Of a DNA stretch of 64,000 nt, positions 18,221 through 27,867 are shown piece by piece (positions within the stretch are counted from its first letter, which is position 1; every line of letters starts with the position of its first letter). The notes under the pieces are model-generated. The model had not been told where the DNA came from, did not search any database, and worked only from the letters and a program-made list of their open reading frames with translations. Source of the DNA: Clostridia bacterium (GTDB taxonomy: Bacteria; Bacillota; Clostridia; Acetivibrionales; DSM-2933); assembly GCA_026418275.1 (NCBI GenBank), contig JAOABQ010000030.1:1-64000 (forward strand), given 5' to 3'. A program made the position numbers and the translations under genes.

Positions 18221-19777
18221 ATGAGCATTTTAAATGTTGAAAATGTCAGTCATGGCTTTGGGGCGAGAAAAATATTGGAGAATGCCTCTTTCCGGCTTTT
18301 GAAGGGAGAACATGTAGGTCTGGTAGGAGCCAACGGGGAAGGTAAATCTACGTTTTTAAATATTATTACCGGCACGCTGATGCCTGATGAAGGAAAAGTA
18401 GAATGGTGCAGCAGAATTACCACAGGATATTTGGATCAGCATACGATTTTGGAGAAGGGGAAGTCCATCCGTGAAGTCTTAAGGGAAGCCTTTCAACATA
18501 TGTTTGATCTTGAACAGGAAATGCTGCAAATCTATGAAAAGATGTCGGATGCATCCGACCGTGAAATTGAGACAATGATGGAAGATGTGGGCGATATCCA
18601 AAGTACCCTGGAACACAGCGGCTTCTATATCATTGATGCCAAGATAGAAGAGGTTGCCAATGGTCTGGGACTTGGCGAGATTGGTCTCGACAAAGATGTG
18701 TCCGATTTAAGCGGGGGACAGAGGGCAAAGGTATTGCTTACAAAGCTGCTGCTGCAAAACCCTATGATTTTGATTCTGGACGAGCCTACCAATTTTTTGG
18801 ATGAAAATCATATTTATTGGCTGAAAAACTTTCTTAAGAATTATGAAAACAGTTTTATTCTGGTATCTCATGATATACCTTTTTTAAATGATGTCGTCAA
18901 TGTAATTTATCATGTTGAAAACGCAGTGTTAACCCGGTATACAGGGAATTACGACCAGTTTCAGCAGATGTACCAGTTGAAAAAGCAGCAGACCCAGCAG
19001 GCTTATGAAAAGCAGCAGAAGGAAATTGAGCGTTTGGAAGATTTCATTGCAAGAAATAAAGCAAGAGTTGCTACCACCAATATGGCAAAAAGCCGTCAAA
19101 AGAAGCTGGATAAAATGGAGATCATTGAAAAGGTAAGGGAAAAGGTGAAGCCGGTCTTTAAATTTAGGGAGGCCAGGGCGCCGGGAAGGTTTGTTTTCCA
19201 GGCAGAAAACCTGGTGATCGGATATGGGGAGCCTTTGACAAAACCTTTGGCTATAAGCCTGGAACGAGGAAAAAAGGTTGCCATAAAGGGCGTAAACGGG
19301 CTGGGTAAATCTACTTTGTTGAAAACCCTTTTAGGTGTCCAAAAACCTGTAGCCGGAGAAGTAAAACTGGACGATTACTTATACCCCGGATACTTTGAGC
19401 AAGAATCCGGAAGATATAACAGCAATACGGCACTGGAGGAAGTATGGAATGAGTACCCGGGTATGAGCAATGGGGAAGTCCGGGCAGCCCTTGCCAAGTG
19501 CGGACTGACCAATGAGCACATTACCAGTCAGATGATGGTGCTAAGCGGGGGAGAAAATGCGAAGGTTAGACTTTGCAAATTGATGCTCAAGGATGTAAAT
19601 TGGCTGATATTGGATGAGCCTACCAACCATCTGGATGTAGACGCGAAGGAAGAACTGAAACGGGCGCTGAAGGAATTTAAGGGTACCATATTGCTGGTAA
19701 GCCATGAACCGGAATTTTACGAGGATTGGGTAACCGAAGTCTGGAATGTTGAACAGTGGACAACAAAAATTGTTTAA
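18221..19777 (+). CDS. ABC-F family ATPase (ribosome-associated type)
   Basis: 518 residues with two ABC cassettes and no membrane helices. Cassette 1: Walker A GANGEGKST, signature LSGGQ, Walker B LILDEPTNFLD. A charged linker (about 245-300, KKQQTQQAYEKQQKEIERLE) corresponds to the P-site tRNA interaction motif. Cassette 2: GVNGLGKST, LSGGE, LILDEPTNHLD. ABC-F proteins act on the ribosome in translation quality control or antibiotic resistance; the sequence is closest in style to YbiT/Uup-like housekeeping members, which I infer. ATG 18221 has a GTGAGG site. The acetate-transporter gene follows 93 bp later. Confidence 0.9.
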   Translation: MSILNVENVSHGFGARKILENASFRLLKGEHVGLVGANGEGKSTFLNIITGTLMPDEGKVEWCSRITTGYLDQHTILEKGKSIREVLREAFQHMFDLEQEMLQIYEKMSDASDREIETMMEDVGDIQSTLEHSGFYIIDAKIEEVANGLGLGEIGLDKDVSDLSGGQRAKVLLTKLLLQNPMILILDEPTNFLDENHIYWLKNFLKNYENSFILVSHDIPFLNDVVNVIYHVENAVLTRYTGNYDQFQQMYQLKKQQTQQAYEKQQKEIERLEDFIARNKARVATTNMAKSRQKKLDKMEIIEKVREKVKPVFKFREARAPGRFVFQAENLVIGYGEPLTKPLAISLERGKKVAIKGVNGLGKSTLLKTLLGVQKPVAGEVKLDDYLYPGYFEQESGRYNSNTALEEVWNEYPGMSNGEVRAALAKCGLTNEHITSQMMVLSGGENAKVRLCKLMLKDVNWLILDEPTNHLDVDAKEELKRALKEFKGTILLVSHEPEFYEDWVTEVWNVEQWTTKIV

Positions 19778-19870
19778 ACACTTTAACGATATCAAAATAA
19801 AATAGCTGAGCCGCAAAAAAAGCAGTAAAGAATATAACACCGTAAACGGTAATGAATATTGGAGGTCACA

Positions 19871-20488
19871 ATGAATATCAATGAAACACAAAATGTAAAA
19901 ATAGTAAATGCAGACCCGTCGGCATTAGGTCTTTTCGGTCTGGCCATGGTTACCTTGGTTGCATCCTCACAAAAGCTGGGGTGGACAGAGGGGTTATCCT
20001 TTGTTATTCCCTGGGCTGTATTTCTAGGTGCTTTTGCCCAATTATTTGCGTGCATCAACGATTCCAAACGTAATAATACCTTTGGTACTACTGCGTTTGG
20101 CGGATATGCATTTTTCTGGTTTGCAGTTGCTGTCTCATGGCTTGTAAAAATGGGTGTATTCGGGCAAATACTTGCTTCTCAGGTGGATACAAAGCAGCTT
20201 GGGTTTGCATTCGTTGGATATTTCATCTTTACAGCCTTTATGACAATCGGGGCGCTGGAAACCAATAAAGTGTTGTTTATTATCTTTTGTCTTATTGATC
20301 TTTTATTTATCGGATTATCCCTAAGCACTTTCGGGATCATCGAGGAGTTTTCGCATAAACTGGCAGCCTACGCAGAATTGTTGATTGCCGTATTTTCTTT
20401 CTATGGTGCAGCGGCTTCCGTATTGAATGCACATTTTGGAAAGGTGTTCCTGCCTGTTGGAAAGCCTTTTGGCATATTTAAAAAGTAA
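19871..20488 (+). CDS. acetate/succinate-type uptake transporter (GPR1/FUN34/YaaH family)
   Basis: 205 residues from ATG 19871 with GGAGGT 5 nt upstream. Six hydrophobic helices and the signature NADPSALGLFGLAMVT near the N-terminus identify the AceTr family, which in E. coli (SatP) moves acetate and succinate. In an acetogenic fermenter it may take up or release acetate. No terminator separates it from the ABC-F gene. A convergent gene begins 110 bp downstream. Confidence 0.87.
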   Translation: MNINETQNVKIVNADPSALGLFGLAMVTLVASSQKLGWTEGLSFVIPWAVFLGAFAQLFACINDSKRNNTFGTTAFGGYAFFWFAVAVSWLVKMGVFGQILASQVDTKQLGFAFVGYFIFTAFMTIGALETNKVLFIIFCLIDLLFIGLSLSTFGIIEEFSHKLAAYAELLIAVFSFYGAAASVLNAHFGKVFLPVGKPFGIFKK

Positions 20489-20597
20489 CTATAGTATATC
20501 AGCGTTTTAGAGATGTAATAAACGACTTAACACTACATGTGGGAGGATTTGGTAAAATTTGTAATGGTTTTGTAACAGCCAAAGGCAATACCAATAC

Positions 20598-22061
20598 TCA
20601 TACGATTTCCAACAGTTCCTGTTTTAAACCGTTATCCAGATTTTTAATTTTAATCATTTTTCCGAAAATGTTACTTTGAATGGATACGCTATAATTAAAC
20701 AAATTCTTTTTCCGATGGAAATAATTGGAACTTTCTGAAACAGATTGAACCCCATTGACCATAATCAGGGACGTTGTCTTAAAAAAGCCTTTGTGCTTGA
20801 TACAAAGTAGGGTGCTGTTCCAGCAAATGGCTGAATTTCTATATTCCAGGCAGCCCATTAAAACGAAAAACGGAAGGATGAAAAAGCCCAGAAATCCATA
20901 ATCCAAGATTAGACTGACAAATATAATCAGAATGAGGGGGAGTAGGGAAGAGGAAGTAATAAATCTTGGGAGGGACCTCTTAGGCACCCTTATCACCTCA
21001 TTCTCCTTGTATGAAAACTCGGGCAGCAGACTGGACAGGATTTCCTTTTCCTTGGAGTTATGGAGGATGGGGTAAAGAAGAGATGATTCTCCCTTTTCAT
21101 TTCCATAGCCGACACTTTCAACATAGAAGGCTTTTAACCCGAAAAGCTGTCTTAATGGATTTTGTTTTATGTATACTGCTTTAATTTTTTTGATTTGGAG
21201 AATGTATTTTTTATTTTCAAGAAGGCCGTAATTGATGATCAGTGTATCTCCTTCCCTTTTGGCTGTAAAGCCGTAGTATTTGATAAAGCCTCCAATCAAA
21301 GATAGGCTAAGGGAGAAAAGGAGGTACAAGATAAAAAGCATGACAGACAGGAATAGAATAGAGGAAAGTGGCATTGATTCCCAACTGATAAAACTTACAA
21401 AGGAAGACAAAGAGTCGATGATTTTTGAAAACAAGGATTCAAAGAGGTCGTCTAACAAAGCGTATAAAGAGCCTAAAAATGCAATGCCGGCGAATATTCC
21501 GTTTGAGGTAAGACCAATAAGGACTAGATCCTTCTTTGTAACTTTATATAAAGAAGCTGGAATCGGCAAAGGAGATTCTTGGAGATGACGGATGTTTGCA
21601 GCTGTATCTGACGGGCTTACGATGCTTTCCTTTAAAATTTCCGCATCTTTTATTCGAAGAACAAGGATTACCTCTGCTGCACTTCCAATGCTTGCGTTTC
21701 CTGTATCTACCTTCAGAGTGGATGTTTTAAAAATCCTGTTTTTTATGTTTTGTGATAGATTGATAGTTTGAATTTTAGAAAAAGGAACTTCCCTCTGTTT
21801 AACAAAAAAGACTCCTTCCTTTACGAAAATGGCACTGTTTCCTATTGAAAATACCTTTTTATACCATTTGGCTGCTTCGTAGATCATGATCAGCAGAACA
21901 ATACACATGACTATAGAAATCCGAATTCCAGGCTGATTTAAGAACCCTTTCGAGCCTAATTTTCCGAATAAAAGAAGTAACAAAGGGATCAAAGATCTGA
22001 ATGTAGTTGTAATGATACCGTCTATGATAATGGTTGGGTGGTTTCTTCTGATATTATTCAT
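20598..22061 (-). CDS. bacterial PH-domain membrane protein, YdbT-like
   Basis: 487 residues with alternating membrane helices and three bPH_2-type (DUF304) segments: near 75-150 (FSIGNSAIFVKEGVFFVKQREVPFSKIQ), near 265-345 (KREGDTLIINYGLLENKKYILQIKKIKAVYI) and near 400-480. In Bacillus the YdbS/YdbT pair forms membrane proteins linked to protection against certain bacteriocins; the biochemical role is unknown. Its start overlaps the YdbS-like gene by 8 bp, so the two are coupled. Confidence 0.83.
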   Translation of the reverse strand: MNNIRRNHPTIIIDGIITTTFRSLIPLLLLLFGKLGSKGFLNQPGIRISIVMCIVLLIMIYEAAKWYKKVFSIGNSAIFVKEGVFFVKQREVPFSKIQTINLSQNIKNRIFKTSTLKVDTGNASIGSAAEVILVLRIKDAEILKESIVSPSDTAANIRHLQESPLPIPASLYKVTKKDLVLIGLTSNGIFAGIAFLGSLYALLDDLFESLFSKIIDSLSSFVSFISWESMPLSSILFLSVMLFILYLLFSLSLSLIGGFIKYYGFTAKREGDTLIINYGLLENKKYILQIKKIKAVYIKQNPLRQLFGLKAFYVESVGYGNEKGESSLLYPILHNSKEKEILSSLLPEFSYKENEVIRVPKRSLPRFITSSSLLPLILIIFVSLILDYGFLGFFILPFFVLMGCLEYRNSAICWNSTLLCIKHKGFFKTTSLIMVNGVQSVSESSNYFHRKKNLFNYSVSIQSNIFGKMIKIKNLDNGLKQELLEIV

Positions 22062-22506
22062 GATTTGTTTCCTTTAAAATTAAGTCATTAATACTTTCTA
22101 CCATTTTTTGTGCCTTAGATGATAACAGGGCTGGAATTTCATGAGACTGCCCTGCTGTGTATATTGCTATATTGGAAAGGCCGAAATACTTTTGAAGCGG
22201 TCCTTGTTTAATATCCAGATGCTGAATGCGGGAGACAGGTATGATGGTGCGTTTCCTGAAATAGATTCCGTGGGTATAATCAATTTTAGATTCTGTAATT
22301 TTGTAAGACCACTGAATATATTCTAAAAAAGGATGAATCAGTGTGATATATATGCTTAGTATTAAGCCTCCGGGAATAACCCATAGGGTAGTATACCGCT
22401 GTAGTATTATAGCCATGGACATAATAACAATTGACCCGATCATACCGTTTAAAACCCAAAGGATTTGTGCTTTAGGGTGAATTTTTTCATATCCATTTTC
22501 TATCAT
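22054..22506 (-). CDS. bacterial PH-domain membrane protein, YdbS-like
   Basis: 150 residues. Two membrane helices (about 18-60) precede a bPH_2 domain (YKITESKIDYTHGIYFRKRTI, VSRIQHLDIKQGPLQKYFGLSNIAIYTAG). This is the classical small partner of the YdbT-like protein encoded next. ATG 22506 has a GAGG site 10 nt upstream. Confidence 0.85.
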   Translation of the reverse strand: MIENGYEKIHPKAQILWVLNGMIGSIVIMSMAIILQRYTTLWVIPGGLILSIYITLIHPFLEYIQWSYKITESKIDYTHGIYFRKRTIIPVSRIQHLDIKQGPLQKYFGLSNIAIYTAGQSHEIPALLSSKAQKMVESINDLILKETNHE

Positions 22507-22590
22507 GCCAATGACCTCGATTAGTAAATTTTAGTATCAATTACTATTATAGTATGTTGGTGAAAGGAGTTACAATACCATATATTAAAT

Positions 22591-22697
22591 TAGTACTTTT
22601 TAACACAGCAATTTCTAATAGTTTTTAAAGTGTTAAAAATGCACTCCTCTGCTCGGGCCTTGCATACCCATGAAAAGAATTACGCTACGAGGCACTT
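22591..22697 (+). repeat. interspersed repeat family B, copy 1
   Basis: A roughly 107-bp element: TAGTACTTTTTAACAC, then GTGTTAAAAATGCAC (hairpin 1), then CCTTGCATACCC and GCTACGAGGCAC (hairpin 2). Other copies: 35864-35968 (reversed) and 40646-40750. Its right end overlaps the last codons and stop of the small gene at 22685-22876. Confidence 0.85.
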
Positions 22698-22876
22698 GCA
22701 AAGCTTTTGGCCATTAGGAGGACACCCAATAGTACAAGGGGTGCACCAACAGTAGAGGCGATAATGGTAAGGCACAATATGCCGCCGGCAATCATGAACA
22801 CAAGGCCTAAACTTGCGCCTATAATTCGGATAATAAGACTGAATAAAGTTTTAAACGGCCATAAGACTACACTCAT
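22685..22876 (-). CDS. small two-helix membrane protein, 63 aa
   Basis: 63 residues, almost entirely two hydrophobic helices (LIIRIIGASLGLVFMIAGGILCL, VGAPLVLLGVLLMAKSF). ATG 22876 has an AAAGGA site 8 nt upstream. Small conserved membrane proteins of this look occur in Clostridia, with no known function. The last codons (SAS and stop) come from repeat family B, so the present C-terminus was created or altered by that element. Confidence 0.7.
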   Translation of the reverse strand: MSVVLWPFKTLFSLIIRIIGASLGLVFMIAGGILCLTIIASTVGAPLVLLGVLLMAKSFASAS

Positions 22877-23336
22877 ACAACATTTTCCTTTCTATGAGAT
22901 AACCAAAAAATAAAGCGCATGATGGATAAGTGAGCGGAATATCTGTGATAAATAGTGGTTTGCATGCTCAAAAATCGCTTTTGAATTTGGTTATCTATAA
23001 GTTGATTACTATTTTCAATAATATATACTTAAAAGAAAAGGAATTTGTCTGAAAAACACCGATAATTGTATAAAATTATACTGCTTTTATAATTTCCATT
23101 AGAAAAAAAAGAATACATTCACTTCTATCCACAAATTTTTTGTTATATCTTTTGATACGGGGGTAAGAAAATATATAGGCATAACAAATTATGTCACGTG
23201 CCTGAGAAACACGGAATTTAGTAATACATTAAAAGTAATTTAATATATATGCTAAAGTAAAGGTATACTTTACTTTCTTTAATATAATATACTTTTGATG
23301 AAACTCTTAAATTTGTCGGAAAAAGGGGATAGCGAA
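22877..23336. other. divergent intergenic region upstream of the NADH oxidase
   Basis: AT-rich, without a gene. It holds a perfect palindrome at 23254-23276 and a TATAAT at 23283-23288 with no matching -35, so nox expression may need an activator or be tuned by the palindrome. Confidence 0.5.
23254..23276. promoter_or_regulatory. palindromic operator candidate upstream of nox
   Basis: AAAGTAAAG, GTATA, CTTTACTTT: perfect 9-bp arms around 5 bp, ending 6 bp before a TATAAT. It does not match the Rex consensus (TTGTGAA-TTCACAA) or the PerR box. The regulator is unknown. Confidence 0.55.
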
Positions 23337-24665
23337 ATGAAGGTTATTGTTATTGGATGTACCCATGCTGGAACAGCGGCAATATTAAACATTACGAAAC
23401 AGTATCCGGAAGCGGAAGTCACAGTCTATGAAAGGAATGACAACATATCCTTTCTCTCATGTGGTATTGCATTATATGTTGGGGGTATTGTCAAGGATCC
23501 CAAAGGACTGTTTTACTGTTCGCCGGAAAAGTTAGCCGACCTCGGCGTACGTACCCGTATGAGCCACGATGTTTTGGAGGTAAATCTTAAGGAGAAAAGG
23601 ATTAAAGTAGCTGATCTTAAGACACGGGAAACATTTCAGGATACATTCGACAAACTTATTATAACAACGGGGTCATGGCCCATCGTTCCGGATATAGAGG
23701 GAATCAAGCTTCAAAATATACTGCTTTCAAAGAACTATGATCATTCAAATACAATGATTGAGAAGGCTAAGTACGCGGAAAACATTGTGGTCGTGGGTGC
23801 CGGGTATATTGGCGTTGAACTTGCGGAGGCTTTTGGAGAAAATGGAAAAAATGTCACTTTGGTGGATAGTCAGGACCGGATATTAAGCAGATACCTGGAT
23901 AAGGAATTTACCGATATCGCTGAGCGCGAATTATCCGAACACTCGATAAAGCTTGTGTTGGGAGAAACAGTTACAAAATTTGAAGGAGTGGATGGGAAAG
24001 TTACAAAAGTAGTTACAAATAAAGGTGAATATGATACAGATCTGGTCATTTTCTGTATCGGGTTTAAACCCAATACGGAGATATTCCGAGGTCAAGTTGA
24101 AATGCTCGATAATGGTGCCATTATTGTAGATGAATATATGAGAACCAGTGTTCAAGATGTATTTGCAGCAGGAGACAGCTGTGCTGTCATATATAATCCT
24201 ACAGGAAAGCACGAATATATTCCGTTGGCTACCAATGCGGTACGGATGGGTACGCTTGTTGCAAAGAACCTTTTAAATTCGGTGTTTAAATATATGGGGA
24301 CTCAAGGGACATCAGGAATTAAAATATTTGGCTATCATGTCGCGGCTACAGGTATAACCGAGGAGTATGGGAAAGTTTTAGAGATGGACGTAATAGGGAC
24401 TATGATCGTGGAAAATTACCGTCCTGAATTTATGCCTACCTATGAGCCTGTTCAACTTAAAGTGATTTATGAAAAGGAAACCAGAAGGATTGTCGGAGCC
24501 CAGATTCTTTCAAAAGCAGATCTGACTCAATCGATTAATACCTTATCCGTGTGTATTCAAAATAAAATGACAATAGATGAGCTTGCTTTTGTGGATTTCT
24601 TTTTCCAGCCTCATTATAATAAGCCTTGGAACTTTTTAAATACAGTAGGACTGACTGCTCAATAA
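23337..24665 (+). CDS. nox: NADH oxidase / NADH peroxidase family flavoprotein
   Basis: 442 residues from ATG 23337 (site AAAAGGGG; an upstream in-frame ATG at 23295 lacks one). FAD-binding start VIVIGCTHAGTAA includes His10, and SFLSCGIAL places the single redox Cys at 42, the numbering and pairing known for enterococcal NADH oxidase/peroxidase, where Cys42 cycles as a sulfenic acid. The NAD-binding motif is VVGAGYIGVELAEAFG, and AAGDSCAV closes the FAD site. The reaction is probably NADH + O2 to water, protecting an anaerobe from oxygen; CoA-disulfide reductase is the main alternative. It is preceded by a palindrome and followed by a strong terminator. Confidence 0.88.
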   Translation: MKVIVIGCTHAGTAAILNITKQYPEAEVTVYERNDNISFLSCGIALYVGGIVKDPKGLFYCSPEKLADLGVRTRMSHDVLEVNLKEKRIKVADLKTRETFQDTFDKLIITTGSWPIVPDIEGIKLQNILLSKNYDHSNTMIEKAKYAENIVVVGAGYIGVELAEAFGENGKNVTLVDSQDRILSRYLDKEFTDIAERELSEHSIKLVLGETVTKFEGVDGKVTKVVTNKGEYDTDLVIFCIGFKPNTEIFRGQVEMLDNGAIIVDEYMRTSVQDVFAAGDSCAVIYNPTGKHEYIPLATNAVRMGTLVAKNLLNSVFKYMGTQGTSGIKIFGYHVAATGITEEYGKVLEMDVIGTMIVENYRPEFMPTYEPVQLKVIYEKETRRIVGAQILSKADLTQSINTLSVCIQNKMTIDELAFVDFFFQPHYNKPWNFLNTVGLTAQ

Positions 24666-24716
24666 AGCCCTATGTGGTCATCTTTCATTACAGGAATGAA
24701 CACAATGAAAATCAAG

Positions 24717-24772
24717 ATAAAGGAAATGCTTTGCGCTGCTTTTCTGAACACAAAGCATTTCCTTTATTTTTA
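24717..24772 (+). terminator. strong terminator after nox
   Basis: A perfect 17-bp stem, ATAAAGGAAATGCTTTG with its exact complement, a 17-nt loop, then TTTTTAT. The symmetric A/T flanks may also serve the convergent LysM gene. Confidence 0.85.
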
Positions 24773-24852
24773 TATCCTGCAAGTCAAACCGCCGGATAGG
24801 ATTTTTATTTTAACATAAACAAGTGGAGTATCCTTGTATAAACGAAACAGGT

Positions 24853-26052
24853 TTAGGGTAAATTCACTCCTGCTGCAATTCGGATTTTAGCCTGATGTGC
24901 CTCATCAATCCGGTCATCTTTATGACGTCTGCTATTTTTAAAGTGGATATCAAAGTGGCCGTCAAAGCTGTTGTCTTTTATATACTCGATGCCATGGGGC
25001 ATTGAGGAGGCAGAAGCAGCAATCCTTCGCCCATCAATTTCCACGATAATAGACCTTGTAGCCCATGTGTAGCCTCCCCATATTTCCTTCATAGTGGCTG
25101 CATCACCGGAGGTCAGGGGTTCGCAGTCTGCATGGCTGGCTCCGATGGTGCGTTCGATGGTGTAACTTTTCTTGGTAATAAAATCAGTGATAGTTGCCTT
25201 TTTTCCAATAGGGAAGAGATACTGTGCTTCGGTCCACCAATCCAAATATTCACCGTACTGCGGTCCGGGGGTTGGCTTTACAGGTATATTGTAAACAGGT
25301 ATGCTTATTTTTTGGCCTATGCTAAGATAGCTGTTTGCTGTAAGACCATTGACGGATATCACTTCCTGCATCGGGATCCCGTATTGAATGCTGACTGACC
25401 AGATGGTATCTCCCGCAGTTACCGTATGGGTTATAAACGACTTTCTGGGAACTTGTGTTACATAAGGGATATGCAGTACCTGTCCTGTGAAAATAGTATA
25501 GTCGGTCAATCTGTTAAACAGCATAATTTTGCTTACCGAGGTATTAAATTTTACGGAGATATCGTACAGAGTATCTCCTGTATTTACTTTATAATTTACA
25601 TATTGTACGGGTATTTTAAGGATGGTTCCTGCACTGAGAATCTCATTGTTTAAACCATTTAAACTTTTGATTTGAGTTACAGTGGTACCAAAATATTCTG
25701 CCAAGGATCCCAGGGTGTCACCCTGACGCACCTGGTAGTCTATGTGTTTTACAGTTGGGGAGTTATTCAGTTGGGGTATTTTCAATACCTGGCCTACGTA
25801 AAGATTTGTCGTGCTTAAGTTATTTGCCGTCATGATTTGATTTACCGTTGTGTTGTATTTTTGTGAGATAAGCCATAATGTATCCCCCGAAATAACTGTA
25901 TGACTTGTCTGGGTTTGAGCAAAACTGTTTATGTTAAGACAGAGAATGATTGCCGGCACAAGGATGACAGAAATAACCAAACTTGAAGTCATCGTGGAAA
26001 CGAGTTTTTTTACCATCATATGTTTTCCAGTTTTCATAAACTTATTTAACAC
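24853..26052 (-). CDS. secreted LysM-repeat protein
   Basis: 399 residues from GTG 26052 (AAGGATAGG 6 nt upstream; ATG 26037 is an alternative). A signal peptide (cleavage near NSFAQ) precedes four LysM modules with GDTLWLISQKYN, GDTLGSLAEYFG, GDTLYDISVKFN and GDTIWSVSIQYG signatures, ending in a PIP-type strand each. LysM binds peptidoglycan or chitin. The C-terminal 140 residues contain conserved GASHADCEPLT, MPHGI and HFDIHFKNSRRH motifs seen in many clostridial LysM proteins, function unproven. His and Asp/Cys residues there suggest a possible enzymatic domain. Wall-associated. Confidence 0.85.
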   Translation of the reverse strand: MLNKFMKTGKHMMVKKLVSTMTSSLVISVILVPAIILCLNINSFAQTQTSHTVISGDTLWLISQKYNTTVNQIMTANNLSTTNLYVGQVLKIPQLNNSPTVKHIDYQVRQGDTLGSLAEYFGTTVTQIKSLNGLNNEILSAGTILKIPVQYVNYKVNTGDTLYDISVKFNTSVSKIMLFNRLTDYTIFTGQVLHIPYVTQVPRKSFITHTVTAGDTIWSVSIQYGIPMQEVISVNGLTANSYLSIGQKISIPVYNIPVKPTPGPQYGEYLDWWTEAQYLFPIGKKATITDFITKKSYTIERTIGASHADCEPLTSGDAATMKEIWGGYTWATRSIIVEIDGRRIAASASSMPHGIEYIKDNSFDGHFDIHFKNSRRHKDDRIDEAHQAKIRIAAGVNLP

Positions 26053-26587
26053 TTCCTATCCTTCATTTATTGTTATGCCATATTATTTTGCTTCAAAAAA
26101 AGTGTTAGATAAGTGTTTATTTTAACCTTTATTTTTAATATCAGTAAAATTAAAATATCTATGAATCCTGATAGAGGGTGAAAATGATTTTACAGGGGCG
26201 AATTGAATTTTCATAATATTAAATTAAGGAATTTATTGCGTTCAATAAAATAATGCAACAGCAAAAGAAAACAGATTAAGGAGGTATAGAGTTGAATGGA
26301 ACAATGACATAAAAGTAAAACTATCCCTTCCAAAAAGAGAGACACAATGGTAAAATGGAATATATTATAAATTTTAAACAGATTTAAAATTACGAAGGAG
26401 AAAATTCTTTCATCTGGAAGATGTCTTTCATTCAATACGTAAACCTAAATAAAAGGATAACCTATCCTGTTGAAACATCTGCTTCTATCGTATGGAAATA
26501 GTTGAGCATAATGAAATAAAACTTTAGTGTTGTAATGTGAATGTTTTTAGTATACGTTTTGGCACAAAATCTTAAGGAGGTATATTG
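26053..26587. other. intergenic with repeat A copy and orphan ribosome-binding site
   Basis: Contains the reversed, internally shortened repeat family A copy at 26181-26249. A good AAGGAGG at 26278-26284 is followed only by a 6-codon frame, so it may be left over from a lost gene. Nothing else is recognised. Confidence 0.45.
26181..26249 (-). repeat. interspersed repeat family A, copy 2 (deleted form)
   Basis: Reverse orientation: AAAATGATTTTACAGGGGCG, AATTGAATTTTCATAATATT and TTGCGTTCAATA match the family. About 20 bp in the middle, the loop side of the first hairpin, are missing. Confidence 0.65.
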
Positions 26588-27799
26588 ATGCCGGAAATCT
26601 ACGTTAATCTGCAGTCCATGCAAAATTTGTCCAGTCAGCTGCAAAGAATGATGGACAACCTTAGTTCTATTGAAAGGGATATTCGTACCGCAATGAACAG
26701 TCTAAGCTGGGATGTACCCGAAAAAGGGCAGATACTGAATCAAGTAAATGCCACGTGCAGGAATGCGGCACATATCGTTGAGAGAACTCATCAAATAAAG
26801 CAGTTTGTCCTAAAGGCAGCCCATGAGATAGAAACGGTGGATAGGCAGCTTTCCAGCGAATTGGATAAAACTGCAAGTGCATTGGAACGGTTTACAAAGT
26901 TTATTTCAAGCATTGTGTCAAGGGTTTTCTCCGGAGTGAGCAATGGGGCAATCCGTTTTTTCAATGGGCTGACCGGAATCTCAAAAATAATTACCGGGAT
27001 ACCCTTTTGGACGGGATTGACAGCCCTTCCTTTTTTTAAGGAATTTATCCGTCCTAATTCAGTTGCAGTGGGGCCGGTTATGCCTTTAAAGCCCTCTCCC
27101 AATTGGATTACACCAAGAAGCAAAAACATTCCGGCTTCACCCCAACCAGTAGTCCCGGGAGTAGTTATTCCGCCAGCCTCTGCACCCAAAGCTCCATCCA
27201 CTGAACCCAAAGCACCATCCCCCAGTAAGCCGGCGGCACCTGCCGCTCCAAGCACATCCGGAGCCGCTGAGACCGGAAAAATATATATTAACGCTGATCA
27301 ACTCAAGAAGCTTGGCTGGGTAAAAGTGAATGATGAAATGTTAAAGGATTTGAATAATTGTCTGCAAAGATATAATATTACTACCCCCGAACGGATTAGA
27401 CACTTTATCAGCCAGTGCAGCCACGAATCAGGTGCGGGGAATTATACAAAAGAACTTGCCAGCGGAAAAGCATATGAAGGTAGAAAAGATCTCGGAAATG
27501 TGCACAGCGGGGATGGACCGAAATACAAGGGTGCAGGATTCATTCAATTAACCGGAAGGTATAATTACCAAGCCTTTGCGAATGCTATGGGGGATCCCAG
27601 AATTATGGAGGGGGTTGATTATGTTTCTAAAAAATACCCATGGACCAGTGCCGGGTTTTGGTGGGACAAGAATCACATGAATGATCTCTGTGACAAAGGG
27701 GCAACGGTGGAACAAATTACAAAAAGAGTAAACGGCGGATACAACGGCTTAGACGAGCGCCGGAAATATTACAGGCTGTGCACCGAAATTTTCAAGTAA
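26588..27799 (+). CDS. GH19 lysozyme/chitinase with WXG-like N-terminal domain
   Basis: 403 residues from ATG 26588 with AAGGAGG upstream. The C-terminal part (about 225-403) is a GH19-type hydrolase: [11 protein letters not shown] with catalytic Glu280, AYEGR with a second Glu near 297, then [16 protein letters not shown] and [14 protein letters not shown]. Residues 1-100 are helical and amphipathic ([18 protein letters not shown], with SWDV at the helical turn) and resemble WXG100/LXG domains of type VII secretion substrates. A hydrophobic stretch and a Pro/Ala-rich linker follow (about 175-225). No signal peptide is present, so export could be by a type VII route (inference). The target is probably peptidoglycan or chitin. 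Confidence 0.82.
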   Translation: MPEIYVNLQSMQNLSSQLQRMMDNLSSIERDIRTAMNSLSWDVPEKGQILNQVNATCRNAAHIVERTHQIKQFVLKAAHEIETVDRQLSSELDKTASALERFTKFISSIVSRVFSGVSNGAIRFFNGLTGISKIITGIPFWTGLTALPFFKEFIRPNSVAVGPVMPLKPSPNWITPRSKNIPASPQPVVPGVVIPPASAPKAPSTEPKAPSPSKPAAPAAPSTSGAAETGKIYINADQLKKLGWVKVNDEMLKDLNNCLQRYNITTPERIRHFISQCSHESGAGNYTKELASGKAYEGRKDLGNVHSGDGPKYKGAGFIQLTGRYNYQAFANAMGDPRIMEGVDYVSKKYPWTSAGFWWDKNHMNDLCDKGATVEQITKRVNGGYNGLDERRKYYRLCTEIFK

Positions 27800-27867
27800 T
27801 GCATAATACAAAAGTCCCTAGGTCAATCATTTAGCTTGTAGAGCGCATACCAAAAGGAGGAAAAACG

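Noticed and set aside
26278..26310. AAGGAGG followed by a possible mini-gene
   Set aside because: Only six codons before a stop; treated as a leftover site, not a gene.
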